Shown here in pieces: positions 14,618 through 14,858 of a stretch of DNA of 14,858 nucleotides. The DNA is from Acidobacteriota bacterium (GTDB taxonomy: Bacteria > Acidobacteriota > Terriglobia > Terriglobales > Acidobacteriaceae), in assembly GCA_021799405.1 (NCBI GenBank), contig JAJZAL010000126.1, forward strand, positions 1 to 14,858. Reading direction: 5' to 3'. The translations under genes were made by a program, and so were the position numbers. The notes beneath the pieces were generated by a model that saw only the letters and a program-made list of their open reading frames with translations, was not told the DNA's origin and made no database searches. Numbering within the stretch: position 1 is the first letter of the stretch; each line of letters opens with the position of its first letter.

Positions 14618-14858
14618 TTACTTCTTGTCAAGTACCCGGATGTAAGCCACCAAGTCCTTGATTTGTTTGCTGTTGAGCTTACCTTTGTACGCCGGCATCT
14701 TTCCTTTGCCGTTCTCGATCGCATCGAACAGGGCGGCATCGGTCTTCTTCTTGACGCCGGATGCTTCGAAGGAAGGCACCTGCATCATCTTGGCCATCGG
14801 CGTAGCTGCCTTTCCGTCGGGACCATGGCACATTTCACACTTGGATTTGTAAAGTGCA
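14618..14858 (-). CDS. Class I monohaem cytochrome c, C-terminal part
   Basis: The frame enters from the right edge as ALYKSKCEMCHGPDGKA, giving one haem site CEMCH. The rest has the usual class I layout: a spacer, FDAIENGKGKMPAYKGKLN with the distal Met in KMPAY, and the final helix QIKDLVAYIRVLDKK. About 79 residues are visible; the start and any signal peptide lie beyond 14858. The stop is 18 bases before the possible leader peptide and 104 bases before the 11-haem gene, so it is probably the preceding gene of the same operon. Such small soluble cytochromes shuttle electrons in the periplasm, here perhaps to or from the multihaem proteins. Confidence 0.88.
   Translation of the reverse strand, partial: ALYKSKCEMCHGPDGKAATPMAKMMQVPSFEASGVKKKTDAALFDAIENGKGKMPAYKGKLNSKQIKDLVAYIRVLDKK

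Overview
The window is about 14.9 kb of G+C-rich bacterial chromosome, densely coding, with no mobile element, tRNA, rRNA or CRISPR array. The gene content fits an Acidobacteriota soil or sediment bacterium: large multihaem cytochromes, a small four-cysteine protein and a STAS protein of types I associate with that phylum, and tandem universal stress proteins. This assignment rests on recognition, not on a search, and is moderately confident.

Layout. At the left edge is the tail of a + strand membrane protein (3-125), facing a family 4 glycosyltransferase (127-1290, -). A low-oxygen/stress block on the - strand follows: cytochrome bd oxidase (cydA 2570-3922, cydB 1477-2514), a six-helix membrane protein (4026-4637), a double-domain universal stress protein (4631-5524), a four-cysteine small protein (5614-5898) and a second double-domain universal stress protein (5938-6891). 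A 524-base non-coding regulatory region (6892-7415) separates this from a + strand regulatory block: a STAS-domain protein (7416-7700), a Crp/Fnr-family regulator (7726-8442) with a strong terminator, and a PAS-PAS-GAF sigma-54 activator (8559-10874). The right end is a - strand cytochrome operon in the order monohaem cytochrome c (partial, 14618-14858), 11-haem membrane-anchored cytochrome c (13227-14513), FdnI-like cytochrome b (12371-13234) and NapC-like six-haem cytochrome (10931-12355).

How it may work together. Three TGTGA-N6-TCACA-type palindromes sit upstream of cydA, of the 5938-6891 stress protein and of the STAS-Crp unit. The Crp/Fnr protein encoded here has a CRP-like recognition helix (RETVxR), which should read TGTGA. 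The STAS-Crp unit is preceded by a full-consensus sigma-54 promoter (TGGCACG-N4-TTGCT, 7354-7369). Upstream of that promoter, at typical enhancer distance, lies a cluster of TCGTC/GACGA half-sites. The next gene downstream encodes a sigma-54 activator. The simplest reading is a two-tier circuit: the PAS/GAF activator senses a redox or gas signal, switches on the STAS-Crp unit through sigma-54, and the Crp/Fnr protein then controls the bd oxidase and stress proteins. The cytochrome operon next door may be another outlet for quinol electrons. The motifs are read directly from the sequence; the wiring is inference.
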